64,000 nt of DNA from a virus, in IMG/VR virus record IMGVR_UViG_3300042691_008788, positions 62,001 through 126,000 of that record. One strand, 5' to 3'. Below, one piece after another: positions 1 through 10,576 of the stretch. The position numbers and the translations under genes were made by a program. How positions within the stretch are numbered: the first letter of the stretch is position 1; the number at the start of each line of letters is the position of its first letter. Below the pieces are notes generated by a model. That model saw only the letters and a program-made list of their open reading frames with translations, was not told where the DNA came from and ran no database searches.

Positions 1-2168
<2,168 letters not shown>

Positions 2169-2387
2169 CTAGAAAAGTCCACCGTCCAGCACAGATGGAA
2201 ATGATCCTGTCGCACCTGTTGCTCCCTGTGGTCCTGTAGCACCCGTTGATCCTTGGGGTCCAGTTGCACCAAGGTATCCAGTAGCAGTTGATACTTTGTC
2301 CCAAGCAGAGCCATTCCATGCCCATGTGATGTTTCCATACACATAGGTCTGATTGAGTGAGGGGCTGTTGGGAAAGTTTATCGACAT
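2169..2387 (-). CDS. Small collagen-like fibre-associated protein (72 aa)
   Basis: The product begins MSINFPNSPSLNQTYVYG and continues with an ITWAWNGSAWDKV segment. This short N-terminal module often precedes collagen-like repeats in marine phage fibre proteins. It is followed by about seven Gly-X-Y triplets of the GATGPQG type and a short tail. The start ATG overlaps the stop of the 411-residue gene (TAATG), suggesting translational coupling. It could be a complete mini-fibre or a fibre N-terminal domain separated from its C-terminal part. The upstream neighbour and the large fibre downstream are both structural. Confidence 0.7.
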   Translation of the reverse strand: MSINFPNSPSLNQTYVYGNITWAWNGSAWDKVSTATGYLGATGPQGSTGATGPQGATGATGSFPSVLDGGLF

Positions 2388-3622
2388 TAGACTAATTCAA
2401 ACCATGAGAGATCGCAATAAGCATTCAATCCGTCTTCAGTTGGTGTCAATGTGAGAACAAATGTATCGGATACTCCTGTTTGAGTTCTCCCGAGTTGGAA
2501 GTTGAAATCATTTATATTCGAAATATCAAGTGATCCGCTGCTGCTGATGTATCCGCCGATGATATCGGTTCCACCAGTGACTTCTGTTGCTGTTACATTA
2601 TAATCAACATTTCCATTGAAATGTGTTGACCAGGTATTTCCCGTCAAAGTTGGATTCAGAAGAATCCTGTATTGAACCGTGACTGGCTTGTTGTTTGTTC
2701 CTGGCTCAAGGACCACGCTTATATTTGAAGGAATGATCACCGAATCAATACGATTTGGATTCAGCCTTATCGCCATCATGGGATACTGAACATCCTGAGT
2801 TGTAAGGGTGGTGGGATTTGAACCATTCTTGGTGATGTTATATCGTCTGCTGAATCCTTCGTATCCACCTTCACTCATGACCGTGGTGCATATTTGGTGC
2901 AATGTACTTCCACTTGCCTGTGCCGTCTTGTTCTCAAGTTCATATCTGCAAGGAAGGACTGCCGTTGTCATGTATGTCGTTGGATGCACATTGTCGTTGT
3001 GGAATGTGTGTGCCACCACAGGTTTTCCATCAACGAAGAATCCTGTACGCACATCACCAACACCGAGCCATTCAATGTCCGTCCAGAAGATGTTTCCCTT
3101 GGTGATATCAATCGTTCTACCCGATGTTCCGCTTCCATCGAACACATCTCCATTCCAAGATGATTGCTCCACTTTTGTGATCGTATTCAATGACTGACTT
3201 GCAAGGCATATGGATAGGGTTAGTCCATCCTGCTGCAAGTAGACTCCATTGGCAGGAGTTCCAAATGTTGCTCCACCAGAGATGCCAAAGTATCCAACTC
3301 TCTGTAGCAATCCATCCTTTGGTTGGTTCATTGCGAATGTGTTGATCACCAACAGGGACTTTCCTGGCTGATATGCAAATACGCGCTTAGTCTCTCTAGT
3401 GACTTTGCTACCCGCCGTTGTCCCAACAGAAAGAAGTACAGCACTTTCATTCACCGCATATGTGGCAGTTCCACCAGTGACACCAAAGGTATCCCACTTG
3501 TCATTCGCCTGATATCTGTGCTGTGAATCGAAGAGTGTGAATGGCTGAGACACCTTGAGGCGATTGAAGCCATCTACCGCATTCGGAACGAATCCAACCT
3601 GATTGTTGAAAAGATAACTCAT
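2387..3622 (-). CDS. Putative virion surface protein, 411 aa
   Basis: I do not recognise a named family. I chose ATG 3622, which overlaps the stop of the preceding gene as ATGA and has GGAG eight bases upstream. An ATG at 3634 would add four residues (MENH) and lacks a good ribosome site. The sequence is beta-rich with many Gly, Thr and Asn residues and few charged helices. A stretch near the middle (GNIFWTDIEWLGVGDVR, then FFVDGKPVVAHTFHND) resembles a concanavalin-like jelly-roll sandwich of the type that binds sugars; this is inference only. Position inside the fibre and adhesin cluster supports a structural role. Confidence 0.6.
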   Translation of the reverse strand: MSYLFNNQVGFVPNAVDGFNRLKVSQPFTLFDSQHRYQANDKWDTFGVTGGTATYAVNESAVLLSVGTTAGSKVTRETKRVFAYQPGKSLLVINTFAMNQPKDGLLQRVGYFGISGGATFGTPANGVYLQQDGLTLSICLASQSLNTITKVEQSSWNGDVFDGSGTSGRTIDITKGNIFWTDIEWLGVGDVRTGFFVDGKPVVAHTFHNDNVHPTTYMTTAVLPCRYELENKTAQASGSTLHQICTTVMSEGGYEGFSRRYNITKNGSNPTTLTTQDVQYPMMAIRLNPNRIDSVIIPSNISVVLEPGTNNKPVTVQYRILLNPTLTGNTWSTHFNGNVDYNVTATEVTGGTDIIGGYISSSGSLDISNINDFNFQLGRTQTGVSDTFVLTLTPTEDGLNAYCDLSWFELV

Positions 3623-5214
3623 ATGATTCTCCATCCATTCCTATAGATCATCTGTATGGCTCCATTGTTCAGATTGAGTATCGCGCTGCTCTGATTGTCG
3701 ATGTAGTGCCCAGTAGAACCTTGTATCGTGATTTGCCTATGCACTCCATCACCAGCATGACCGCTCTCGTCTTTCACCACCATCTCCTTGCCGTTGACTA
3801 TGTTGCCAGGAAGTATGACAGTCACAGGACCAGCATAACTCACACCGATGTAGTAGTCATTTGGAGAGGCATAATAGGTAGCACCCGTGATTCCTGTGGT
3901 GTTGTAGACCGCATTCAATGCACCATTGCCTATGAAGTCAACCCATATGATTCCAGAGTCGTCTGTAACGGCATGGTAGAGAAGACCAGCATCGGTATCG
4001 AACCACATGTCTCCTGCGGACATGCCAGTGGGAGCATTGTCCTGCTCATAGAAGTGAACGGTTCCCGATCCACCACCACCCGTGATGTTGACGATGACAC
4101 CGCCACCAGACTGAGTTACTGACACCCCGCTACCACGGAAGTCGATGTCATTGATGGTGGAGCGAATGTACTTGCCATTCAACTTTACACCAACGCCACC
4201 ACCCGATGCAGCAAGCCAATCCAACTTGGACAAGTCGAAGTTCTTGTTTGCAAGCGGAGCAAAGATGTGCTGCAACTTCTCAAGAAGGTTCTTGCTGTCA
4301 AGGGTGACTATCTTCTTTGTCTTGTCATAGACAAGTGGGTATTGAACATCGATGATGGCATCTTCACCAGCATCACCCTTTTCACCCTTGTCGCCTTTGT
4401 CTCCCTTAAGACCTTGAGTACCGACATCACCACGAAGACCCTGCGGACCTACTTCGCCCCTCTCGCCTTTCTCGCCCTTTGGACCTTGGAGTCCCTGCGG
4501 ACCCCTTTCTCCTTTTTGACCTTTGATGCCGCGTTCGCCCCGTTCTCCTTGGAGTCCTCTTTCTCCCCGCTCTCCTTGGAGTCCTTGCGGTCCTTGTGGA
4601 CCGACTTCTCCTTGGTCGCCCTTTTCGCCTTTTTGACCTTGGTCGCCTTTTGGTCCTTGTTCTCCTCTTTCTCCTTGGAGTCCTTGTTCCCCCCGCTCAC
4701 CTCTTGGACCAGGCTCGCCAGTATCTCCCTTTTCGCCTTTCTCGCCGCGTTCTCCCTGCGGCCCCTGTTGTCCCTGCGGCCCAACTGGACCTCTTTCTCC
4801 AGGGAAGCCAGTATAGCCTCGTTCTCCGCGCTCACCTTTTTCCCCCTTTGTACTCGGTATTCCACCAGTTGCTTTACTTTGTTCCGTAATCGCTTCAGGC
4901 TTTTCTTTCCGAGTCTTCTGCTCATGGGGCTTCTCCTTTGGAATACTCCTCTCCACAAGTGAGAACATCATGTCTATCTTCAGGGGATCTCCCTTGAGGA
5001 TAACATGTCCGACATCTTCATTGAAGAGACAGAGTCTACAACTGCCTTCACCTTTTTTGTAGATCGCGGGGAACACGGCTTCCGATTCGGAAACCACGGA
5101 GAACTGCATTCCACGCGGGACATCCTTTAGGTTGGCTGTCAACGAGAAAACATCGCCAAGTTGTCCCTTGGAGATGCTTCCTGAGCCAATGAAGCCGCTA
5201 AAGTTGTCTTGCAT
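3619..5214 (-). CDS. Long collagen-like fibre protein (531 aa)
   Basis: Residues 1-90 form a globular beta-rich head. Residues 91-123 are a charged Lys/Glu linker. Residues 124-285 are 54 uninterrupted Gly-X-Y triplets rich in GER, GEK, GPQ and GDK, the ion-pair type used by bacterial collagens to stabilise a triple helix without hydroxyproline. The C-terminal 240 residues hold a [13 protein letters not shown] segment, a Gly-rich [11 protein letters not shown] region, and a [13 protein letters not shown] segment that resembles phage head-fibre and adhesin tips. It is probably a trimeric fibre on the virion surface. A late-type promoter box lies just upstream and the stop is coupled to the 411-residue gene. 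Confidence 0.75.
   Translation of the reverse strand: MQDNFSGFIGSGSISKGQLGDVFSLTANLKDVPRGMQFSVVSESEAVFPAIYKKGEGSCRLCLFNEDVGHVILKGDPLKIDMMFSLVERSIPKEKPHEQKTRKEKPEAITEQSKATGGIPSTKGEKGERGERGYTGFPGERGPVGPQGQQGPQGERGEKGEKGDTGEPGPRGERGEQGLQGERGEQGPKGDQGQKGEKGDQGEVGPQGPQGLQGERGERGLQGERGERGIKGQKGERGPQGLQGPKGEKGERGEVGPQGLRGDVGTQGLKGDKGDKGEKGDAGEDAIIDVQYPLVYDKTKKIVTLDSKNLLEKLQHIFAPLANKNFDLSKLDWLAASGGGVGVKLNGKYIRSTINDIDFRGSGVSVTQSGGGVIVNITGGGGSGTVHFYEQDNAPTGMSAGDMWFDTDAGLLYHAVTDDSGIIWVDFIGNGALNAVYNTTGITGATYYASPNDYYIGVSYAGPVTVILPGNIVNGKEMVVKDESGHAGDGVHRQITIQGSTGHYIDNQSSAILNLNNGAIQMIYRNGWRII
4360..4845 (-). repeat. 54-triplet collagen-like repeat array
   Basis: Perfect Gly in every third position for 162 residues. 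The DNA is low complexity, with recurring CTCCTTGGAGTCC and TTCTCCCCG motifs on the plus strand, and keeps long shadow frames open on both strands. Confidence 0.9.
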
Positions 5215-5236
5215 CCTATGGAAAACCCTCTCGTCC

Positions 5237-5244
5237 TATTTATG
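5237..5244 (-). promoter_or_regulatory. Candidate late promoter box CATAAATA
   Basis: CATAAATA lies 23 bases upstream of the collagen-like gene start at 5214 and includes the TAA stop of thyX. It matches the T4 late box TATAAATA in seven of eight positions. Confidence 0.5.
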
Positions 5245-5929
5245 AAAACTCACGAAGAGCCTTCCAAGAATAGGGGAAGAAGGGTTCCACAATGTCAGAA
5301 ATGGCCTTGGCATACTCCCTGACCTCCCATTGGGCATGGGAATCCGATCTCAACTTGCAGACACGGGCATAGGCAGATAGAGATCCCGTCCACCACCACT
5401 CCGTATAGGTTCCCTGTGGGAGGGCAAACCTTGCCTGTTCTGGTGCCACTCCCGCGCTCAGAAGATCCCTGTAGGTATCAAGGGCATCATCACAGGCATT
5501 TCTGTAAGTCTCATCCTGCATGGTCGTGCCTACCATGAAATCAGAACTTCCCTGCTTGGCTCCATCGGTCGGAGCGGATCTCCATGTCGGCACATAGTAC
5601 TCAGGATCGTCCTTCACATAACGGCGGGACACTTCATTCTCAACGAATCCAACCTTGTGCTTGAAAAGTTGGGTGCGGATTGAGATGGGTGCCTTGATAT
5701 GGAGACATATCTGAGGATGGGCGAACGGAGTCCAGTGCTTGTGTTTGGAAAGGTAGTTTATAAGTTTCTCATCTTTGTCTGTGAACTGAGAAACTTCCTT
5801 GGCAAAGGACACTCGCGCTGCATTGACCACCATGAGATCACTTCCCATGTGGTCGATGTACCTCACGAATCCCTTGTCGAGGACATCAATCTTCTTGTCC
5901 GTCTGCCGTACATCCTGTGTTGTCAACAT
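5240..5929 (-). CDS. thyX: Flavin-dependent thymidylate synthase ThyX
   Basis: It converts dUMP to dTMP using FAD and methylene-tetrahydrofolate. The signature region at residues 90-104 reads KHKVGFVENEVSRRY. It keeps the His and the N-E-x-S-x-R-Y part of the ThyX motif RHRxxSxNExSxRY but has Lys in place of both Arg residues and one extra residue, a form I associate with phage ThyX. HWTPFAHPQ near residue 65 and ALPQGTYTEWWWTGSL near 175 are also family features. I chose ATG 5929 (229 aa) because GGGAGTGG lies about ten bases upstream. A start at 5977 would add 16 residues and increase overlap with the small gene upstream. With dCMP deaminase and dUTPase in this window it completes a dTMP-supplying route. 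Confidence 0.93.
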   Translation of the reverse strand: MLTTQDVRQTDKKIDVLDKGFVRYIDHMGSDLMVVNAARVSFAKEVSQFTDKDEKLINYLSKHKHWTPFAHPQICLHIKAPISIRTQLFKHKVGFVENEVSRRYVKDDPEYYVPTWRSAPTDGAKQGSSDFMVGTTMQDETYRNACDDALDTYRDLLSAGVAPEQARFALPQGTYTEWWWTGSLSAYARVCKLRSDSHAQWEVREYAKAISDIVEPFFPYSWKALREFS

Positions 5930-6113
5930 ATGTAAATTCCACTCCCTCCACATCTGTGAATGTCTTTGAATAATCAACAGCCCTCTTCCAAAGTTCAGGA
6001 TTCATCTCACGAATATATTCCTGAAAATGATGTGTGAACTGGAGGAATGCCTGAGTTATCTTCTCGGCTTCCTCATGGTCGATGTCATCATCTAGATCGT
6101 CACTTTCTTCCAT
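5886..6113 (-). CDS. Small acidic protein of unknown function (75 aa)
   Basis: Starts MEESDDLDDDIDHEEAEK, then a predicted amphipathic helix (ITQAFLQFTHHFQEYIREM) and a NPELWKRAVDYSKTF segment. A GAGG ribosome site lies eight bases before the ATG. The gene overlaps the primase 3' end by 22 bases and the thyX start by about 44 bases. I do not recognise the family. A small acidic phage protein next to replication genes could be a transcription co-activator of the gp33 type, but no motif proves this. Confidence 0.55.
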   Translation of the reverse strand: MEESDDLDDDIDHEEAEKITQAFLQFTHHFQEYIREMNPELWKRAVDYSKTFTDVEGVEFTYVDNTGCTADGQED

Positions 6114-7150
6114 TTAGCAAACCTCAGTTTCGCTTCAGCACCGCTGCATGTGCCTTGTTTGATGGCCTTCATGATGGAAGGGATGTCTATTCCCGCCATC
6201 ACCATGTCATTGATGTCCTTGTGTGTCATGGATGAATCCCATATCACCACATCGTGTCCAAGATCGATGTGCTTCTTCAACTGAGTGATGACAGCGACAT
6301 TCCTCGGCTCGTTATCTATGCAGAAAATCAGTTTTCTTCCCTGCAAAGGCTTTGGAATATTTGAACCATCATTGATTCCGATCATTGCAACTGCATTTGG
6401 AATGAATAGTGAATCAAGCGGACCTTCAAAGACATAGACAACTCCATCCTTGTCCAATCGCTCCATTCCATACCACAACTTCTCAATGGTCTTGTCTCCC
6501 TTGAGAGTGATGTAACGGGCTGTCCTTCGTGCATTCCTGTCATCCTGAACTGACAATGCTCGACCCTGAGCCGCTACCATGTTTCCATGCTTGTCAAAGA
6601 TAGGAATGACAAGGCGCGGTACAGCCTCAAGTCTAACATCGGGATCAACCAATCTTGACCATTGACCAAAGTCCTGAGCATAATAGAGTATGTCCCAATG
6701 CTTCTGTGGAATCTTTCTGAGTTCAATGAACTGGCGACACTTGTGGTTATCTGGTAGTTCAGAGACTTTCTGTAGTTCATCTAGTGGTGAACCTTTCTTT
6801 GCTTCGAAGGGCTTCTTGAATAGCCCGAACATCTCATCCTCCTTGGGTTTGGTGTAGTTGCAATGGCCTGTGTCTCCATTCCTCCACCGCTCAAGGGAGT
6901 ATTCCTTGCACATTGCGGGGGCGAACATCTCAAGAAACTTGTACATCGTGTGACTCGCACCACAGTTGTGACATCTGTAGTACATGTCGTTCTGCTTCTG
7001 ATAGAAATACCCACGCGCCTTTGCCTTGTTTTTCTTGGAGTCTCCGCACAGGGGACACCGAAAATTCGCAAGATCTTGTTTCTTCCAAGCGAATCTTTCG
7101 AGTCTAGGGGAGAGCAAGTTTATGTACTTCTTGTCGATGAATAGAGACAT
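6092..7150 (-). CDS. 61: DNA primase (T4 gp61-like)
   Basis: Synthesises RNA primers for lagging strands together with the gp41 helicase. The N-terminal zinc-binding motif is CPLC at residues 32-35 with CHNC at 60-63. A Toprim-like core follows, with VYVFEGPLDSLF near residue 233 and LIFCIDNEP near 270. The chosen ATG at 7150 shares one base with the gp41 TGA stop (TGATG). An ATG 15 bases upstream would give five extra residues. The 352-residue length is close to T4 gp61 (342). Placement directly after the helicase gene matches their joint primosome role. Confidence 0.9.
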   Translation of the reverse strand: MSLFIDKKYINLLSPRLERFAWKKQDLANFRCPLCGDSKKNKAKARGYFYQKQNDMYYRCHNCGASHTMYKFLEMFAPAMCKEYSLERWRNGDTGHCNYTKPKEDEMFGLFKKPFEAKKGSPLDELQKVSELPDNHKCRQFIELRKIPQKHWDILYYAQDFGQWSRLVDPDVRLEAVPRLVIPIFDKHGNMVAAQGRALSVQDDRNARRTARYITLKGDKTIEKLWYGMERLDKDGVVYVFEGPLDSLFIPNAVAMIGINDGSNIPKPLQGRKLIFCIDNEPRNVAVITQLKKHIDLGHDVVIWDSSMTHKDINDMVMAGIDIPSIMKAIKQGTCSGAEAKLRFAKWKKVTI

Positions 7151-8544
7151 CAGTCGAAGTTCCAATCGTCATATTTATCTGCTGCGGAAGGTACTCCGTT
7201 TCGCTTTCCGCCATTCTTAACATTGTCTTCACTATCGTTGAAACCCCTGTCATCCACGACATCGCTGCCGACATCAATGAGTTTCATCTTTGATCTGTCA
7301 ATGCCAATCACGAACTTCTTGTTCCTTGAGACATCATTGTAGCGATTCTTCAACTGCTTGACCATGACCTGACCCTGTTCCTCAAGTTCCTCTGTGGAGA
7401 TGAGGGCAAACATAAGATCGGCTGTGGCGGGAAGACCGAATGATTCTGATGTATTCTCAAGACCAACATCTGAGTTGTTGAACCCACCGCGATTGACCTG
7501 AGTCGCTGAAAAGATGGGAACCTCAAACTCCTGAGCAAGACTACGAATTTCTTCAGCGATTGCCTTGATGAAAGTATAGGAATTCACACTTGCAGACATC
7601 TTCAATCTTGCGGATGCACAGATGTTCAGATAGTCGATGAAGATGATATCTGGTTCAAAGTTCTTCTTGGTCTTGAGATCATTCAACAATGCTCGGAAAT
7701 GGTTTGCATTTGCCGTTGCCGTTGGATACTCCTTGATGATGAGTCTACCCGTGTACTTCTTACGAATCTGCTGCATCTTCTTGTTGTACAAGTCCGCTGG
7801 CAGTGCCTTGAGATCATCCATGGCTAGATCCATGAGGTTTGCATCGATGCGTTCCGCGATCCTCTCCTCTGCCATCTCACAGGTGATGTAGAGAACATCA
7901 AGATTCTGTGTCAAACAGGCAGATGCATGGTGACACATGAATAGAGACTTGCCGACACCCGTACCCGCCATCACGATATTCAAGGTTTTGCGAGGAACAC
8001 CACCATTGGTGATGGTATTGAACTGCTCAATGTCAAATGGAATCTTGTTTTCAACGCGATGATAGAACTCGTACCGCTTGCCGTAGTCTTCGATGTAATC
8101 GTGACCGATGTTGGTATCGAATGACACCGCAAGGGCATCGGATAGCATCTTTGGTAAAGATCCAACATCCTTGTCCTTCGACTTTCCGTCGATGATATGG
8201 ATTGATTCAAGAATTGCATTGTAGAGTGCCTTGTCCTTGCAGAACTTCTCAGTCTGCTCCACAAGCCATTCAAGATCTGGACTCTTTATGTCTTCGAACA
8301 TCTTGTCTAGATTCACGATGCATTGCTTCATCGTCTCGGGTTCGATGTTCGTCTTGGCATCTAGGAGGATTTCCAAGGCACCGCGAGTCGGCATGGAGTT
8401 GTATCGCTGAATATAGTCAGACACCATTCTGAACAAAATCTTGGTGTCCCTATCAGCGAAATAGTCCTCCTTGAGGAAGGGGAGGACTTTTCGGAAGTAC
8501 TGGTCGTTGCGCGTCAGTTCACGCAGGATGGTCAGTTCGATCAT
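7150..8544 (-). CDS. 41: Replicative DNA helicase (T4 gp41, DnaB-like)
   Basis: Hexameric 5'-3' helicase of the phage replisome. Walker A is AGTGVGKS at residues 193-200, Walker B is DIIFIDYLN near residue 298, and a DnaB-type FSATQVNR segment lies near 345. The N-terminal 150 residues are the helical primase-interaction domain. The 464-residue length fits the family (T4 gp41, 475). There is no good ribosome site before ATG 8544; instead a clear host-type promoter ends seven bases upstream, so the transcript may have almost no leader. It is coupled to primase downstream. Confidence 0.95.
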   Translation of the reverse strand: MIELTILRELTRNDQYFRKVLPFLKEDYFADRDTKILFRMVSDYIQRYNSMPTRGALEILLDAKTNIEPETMKQCIVNLDKMFEDIKSPDLEWLVEQTEKFCKDKALYNAILESIHIIDGKSKDKDVGSLPKMLSDALAVSFDTNIGHDYIEDYGKRYEFYHRVENKIPFDIEQFNTITNGGVPRKTLNIVMAGTGVGKSLFMCHHASACLTQNLDVLYITCEMAEERIAERIDANLMDLAMDDLKALPADLYNKKMQQIRKKYTGRLIIKEYPTATANANHFRALLNDLKTKKNFEPDIIFIDYLNICASARLKMSASVNSYTFIKAIAEEIRSLAQEFEVPIFSATQVNRGGFNNSDVGLENTSESFGLPATADLMFALISTEELEEQGQVMVKQLKNRYNDVSRNKKFVIGIDRSKMKLIDVGSDVVDDRGFNDSEDNVKNGGKRNGVPSAADKYDDWNFD

Positions 8545-8551
8545 GTAGGTA

Positions 8552-8579
8552 AGTATAGTGTGAGATCAAGTGATGTCAA
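8552..8579 (-). promoter_or_regulatory. Sigma70-type promoter for gp41 (TTGACA-N16-TATACT)
   Basis: A perfect -35 box TTGACA at 8579-8574 and a -10 box TATACT at 8557-8552 are separated by 16 bases. The -35 overlaps the last codons of the epimerase gene. The -10 ends seven bases from the gp41 ATG, implying a very short or absent leader. Confidence 0.75.
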
Positions 8580-9495
8580 GATTCTTTATCCATTCCTCTA
8601 CAGATATTTTTGGTTCCCACTTAAGTTTGGATGTTATTCTTTGAATGTTTGCCTCTGTGATCTTTGCCTCACCCTGTCTTGGCGGTAGGAATACAAATGG
8701 TTCATTGCTATCCCATCGTTCTTGCATGAGTTCCGCAATCTTTCTGATTGTTATGCTCTTTCCCGTACCAACATTATAAACAGTTCCATTTTGTGGTTCA
8801 TTTGATTCAGCACCAGCAATCAATGCCCTACAAACATCCTCAACATGGATGAAGTCCCTGCTTTGGTGTCCATTGCCCGTGATAGTAAGTGGCTTGCCCT
8901 CTTTTAGAAGTCGCTGAAAGATTCCCATCACAAGAGCATACTGACCCTTCTTTGGCATTCGGTTTCCATAGATGTTGAATCCTCGGAAGCACACAGTGTC
9001 AAGTCCATAGTTCGTAGAGTACATCTTGCAAAGTTGTTCACCGAAATACTTGGAATATGAATATGCATTCAGACAATCAGGAACATCCCATTCGAGATTT
9101 GGAGGTTCGCAGAGTCCATAGATCGCAGAGGTACTCATGAACACCATGCGAGAAGCACACCCATTATCATGTTTTCTACACAAAGAAAGCATTGTTTGTG
9201 TACCCATGACATTTGTTTCCATGCAGCGACTAGGGTCATTCATGCAGTTCTGTATACGAGCCTCTGCTGCAAGATGAAAGACCACATCGGGTCTGTGTCT
9301 TTCAAATACCTCGCTGCACATAACATAATCAGTTATGTCATAGTGGTAGTACATTACATTGGGATTGAAGTAGAACTCATCGTGAGCATCGGATGAAAGA
9401 TTATCGATGCCTACGACTTCATGTCCCTGCTCGACAAGCATATCGACAAGATTGGAGCCGATGAATCCGCAGGAGCCTGTTACTAGGTATTTCAT
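8566..9495 (-). CDS. NAD-dependent sugar epimerase/dehydratase (extended SDR)
   Basis: Acts on a nucleotide-diphosphate sugar, probably as UDP-glucose/glucuronate 4-epimerase or 4,6-dehydratase. The NAD-binding GSCGFIG lies at residues 7-13, the acidic partner D31 follows at the end of strand 2, the catalytic Ser region is STSAIYG at 121-127 and YxxxK is Y145-K149. A C-terminal substrate-binding region includes FRGFNIYG and SRDFIHVEDVCRA. Its 309-residue length is typical. It is the last gene of the glycan island and has its own promoter, so it may be expressed apart from the glycosyltransferases upstream. The exact substrate cannot be told from sequence alone. Confidence 0.88.
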   Translation of the reverse strand: MKYLVTGSCGFIGSNLVDMLVEQGHEVVGIDNLSSDAHDEFYFNPNVMYYHYDITDYVMCSEVFERHRPDVVFHLAAEARIQNCMNDPSRCMETNVMGTQTMLSLCRKHDNGCASRMVFMSTSAIYGLCEPPNLEWDVPDCLNAYSYSKYFGEQLCKMYSTNYGLDTVCFRGFNIYGNRMPKKGQYALVMGIFQRLLKEGKPLTITGNGHQSRDFIHVEDVCRALIAGAESNEPQNGTVYNVGTGKSITIRKIAELMQERWDSNEPFVFLPPRQGEAKITEANIQRITSKLKWEPKISVEEWIKNLDIT

Positions 9496-9501
9496 AAAGC
9501 A

Positions 9502-9529
9502 AGTATAGCGCGGGATCAGCGAGAGTCAA
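9502..9529 (-). promoter_or_regulatory. Sigma70-type promoter for the epimerase gene (TTGACT-N16-TATACT)
   Basis: The -35 TTGACT at 9529-9524 and -10 TATACT at 9507-9502 have the same 16-base spacing and the same short distance to the start codon as the gp41 promoter. The -35 overlaps the stop codon of the FkbM-type gene. No strong ribosome site follows. Confidence 0.7.
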
Positions 9530-10146
9530 GACTTCCTTACAAGAACAATATTTTCAGCGTTCAGAGCGGCAGCATCATACTTGTCTTTAAATTTATCGTA
9601 GATAGCCTGATACTTTCCATCATGTTCTATAACGATTGCATCAACATCAAATCGTTCAAAATCAAACTTCATGGAAAGATCAAAACTGGTTCCTTCAACA
9701 TCAATGGACACCAAATGCAACTTTTGTGGTAGGAAAGTATATAATTCTTCCAATGATATTGTTGATGCCACATAAGGAACATGCTTTCTTCCAAGATGGT
9801 TCAGGTAGCCAGCCCACTTATCCTTATGCCATCCCTCAGTAGTAGTTAGCGCACCATCAGTTCTATCATCCTTCGGTACCAACCAAGACTTGATGGGCGG
9901 TGTCTTTTCAAGCGTGACTGCTGCACCAACTATCAGAATCTTGTCGTTGGTCTTGTATTCATTCACAAGATCAACAAGACTATAGGGAGACATGTCCACC
10001 ATGACTCCACCCCAACCCTTCTCGACCAATGCACGGGTGTTGGATAGATTCTTTGGGTGAAATGCTCCGATTTCAAGGAAAGAGCCATTTGGAATATTTG
10101 AGAAAAATGTTGCAAGAATATCATCTTCATTATTTTGAGCGTACAT
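9526..10146 (-). CDS. FkbM-family methyltransferase
   Basis: SAM-dependent methyltransferase of the FkbM type, often acting on sugars. It begins MYAQNNEDDILATFF; the SAM motif I is FLEIGAFHP at residues 23-31, and VSIDVEGTSFD and AIVIEHDG are later family-typical strands. I chose ATG 10146 (206 aa), which has GGAG six bases upstream, over an upstream start that would add 44 residues overlapping the neighbouring gene. The gene overlaps the phosphodiesterase-like gene by 17 bases, so the two are co-transcribed. Likely role: O-methylation of a phage-directed glycan. Confidence 0.8.
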   Translation of the reverse strand: MYAQNNEDDILATFFSNIPNGSFLEIGAFHPKNLSNTRALVEKGWGGVMVDMSPYSLVDLVNEYKTNDKILIVGAAVTLEKTPPIKSWLVPKDDRTDGALTTTEGWHKDKWAGYLNHLGRKHVPYVASTISLEELYTFLPQKLHLVSIDVEGTSFDLSMKFDFERFDVDAIVIEHDGKYQAIYDKFKDKYDAAALNAENIVLVRKS

Positions 10147-10576
10147 GCGTTCTCCATTCTTTTGCGTAATCAGTGCATACTCCCCACATTTGAGGAATGT
10201 CACCTTCGGGCTTTCCCAACCACACCGTGACACCAAGACGAGAGTGGTTGTCAGGATACATCCACAACAATCCATCACTCGTCAGGGTCATCTTGTCCGT
10301 TTCATGCCAGAAACAAGTTATGCCATATGACGAAACGATCATTTCCTCAAAGGCTTCCTTGTTCTTTGCATGACACCACAAAGACTTTCCACGAAACCAC
10401 CAAGGATCAACAAAGTATGTCGGAGCATCATGCCCAAGAAAGAACTGACCATCGACATACCAAACATCCACTTCTACATCGAACCCAAGATCCAAAGCCT
10501 GTTGGATATAGGTTGGATTGTTCTCACACTCAGGTTTCCTACCATCTAGATTGCCACGATGAGATATAATTTTCAT
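10130..10576 (-). CDS. Short glycerophosphodiester phosphodiesterase-like protein (148 aa)
   Basis: The N-terminal half carries the GDPD fold signature: H6-R7-G8, an EN pair at 18-19, E35 and D37 in VEVDV, and H49-D50 in FLGHD. These are the catalytic and metal-binding positions of the family. The protein is much shorter than usual GDPD enzymes (about 240 residues or more), so the second half of the barrel is reduced. Similar short versions occur in polysaccharide gene clusters. It may cleave a glycerophosphate-type substituent or act on a nucleotide sugar; the substrate is not known. Start ATG 10576 overlaps the nucleotidyltransferase stop by one base. Confidence 0.7.
   Translation of the reverse strand: MKIISHRGNLDGRKPECENNPTYIQQALDLGFDVEVDVWYVDGQFFLGHDAPTYFVDPWWFRGKSLWCHAKNKEAFEEMIVSSYGITCFWHETDKMTLTSDGLLWMYPDNHSRLGVTVWLGKPEGDIPQMWGVCTDYAKEWRTHVRSK

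Noticed and set aside
4449-4958. 169-codon minus-strand frame within the collagen-like gene
   Set aside because: Shifted reading of the same Gly-X-Y repeats gives Lys/Arg/Glu-rich low complexity. The in-frame collagen protein explains the DNA.
4267-4962. 231-codon plus-strand open frame
   Set aside because: It lies opposite the collagen-like repeats; periodic GC-rich codons keep antisense frames open. No ribosome site and a repetitive Leu/Phe/Ser product.
7172-7179. GATAAATA within gp41 before primase
   Set aside because: It encodes gp41 residues near the C-terminus and primase is not expected to be late.
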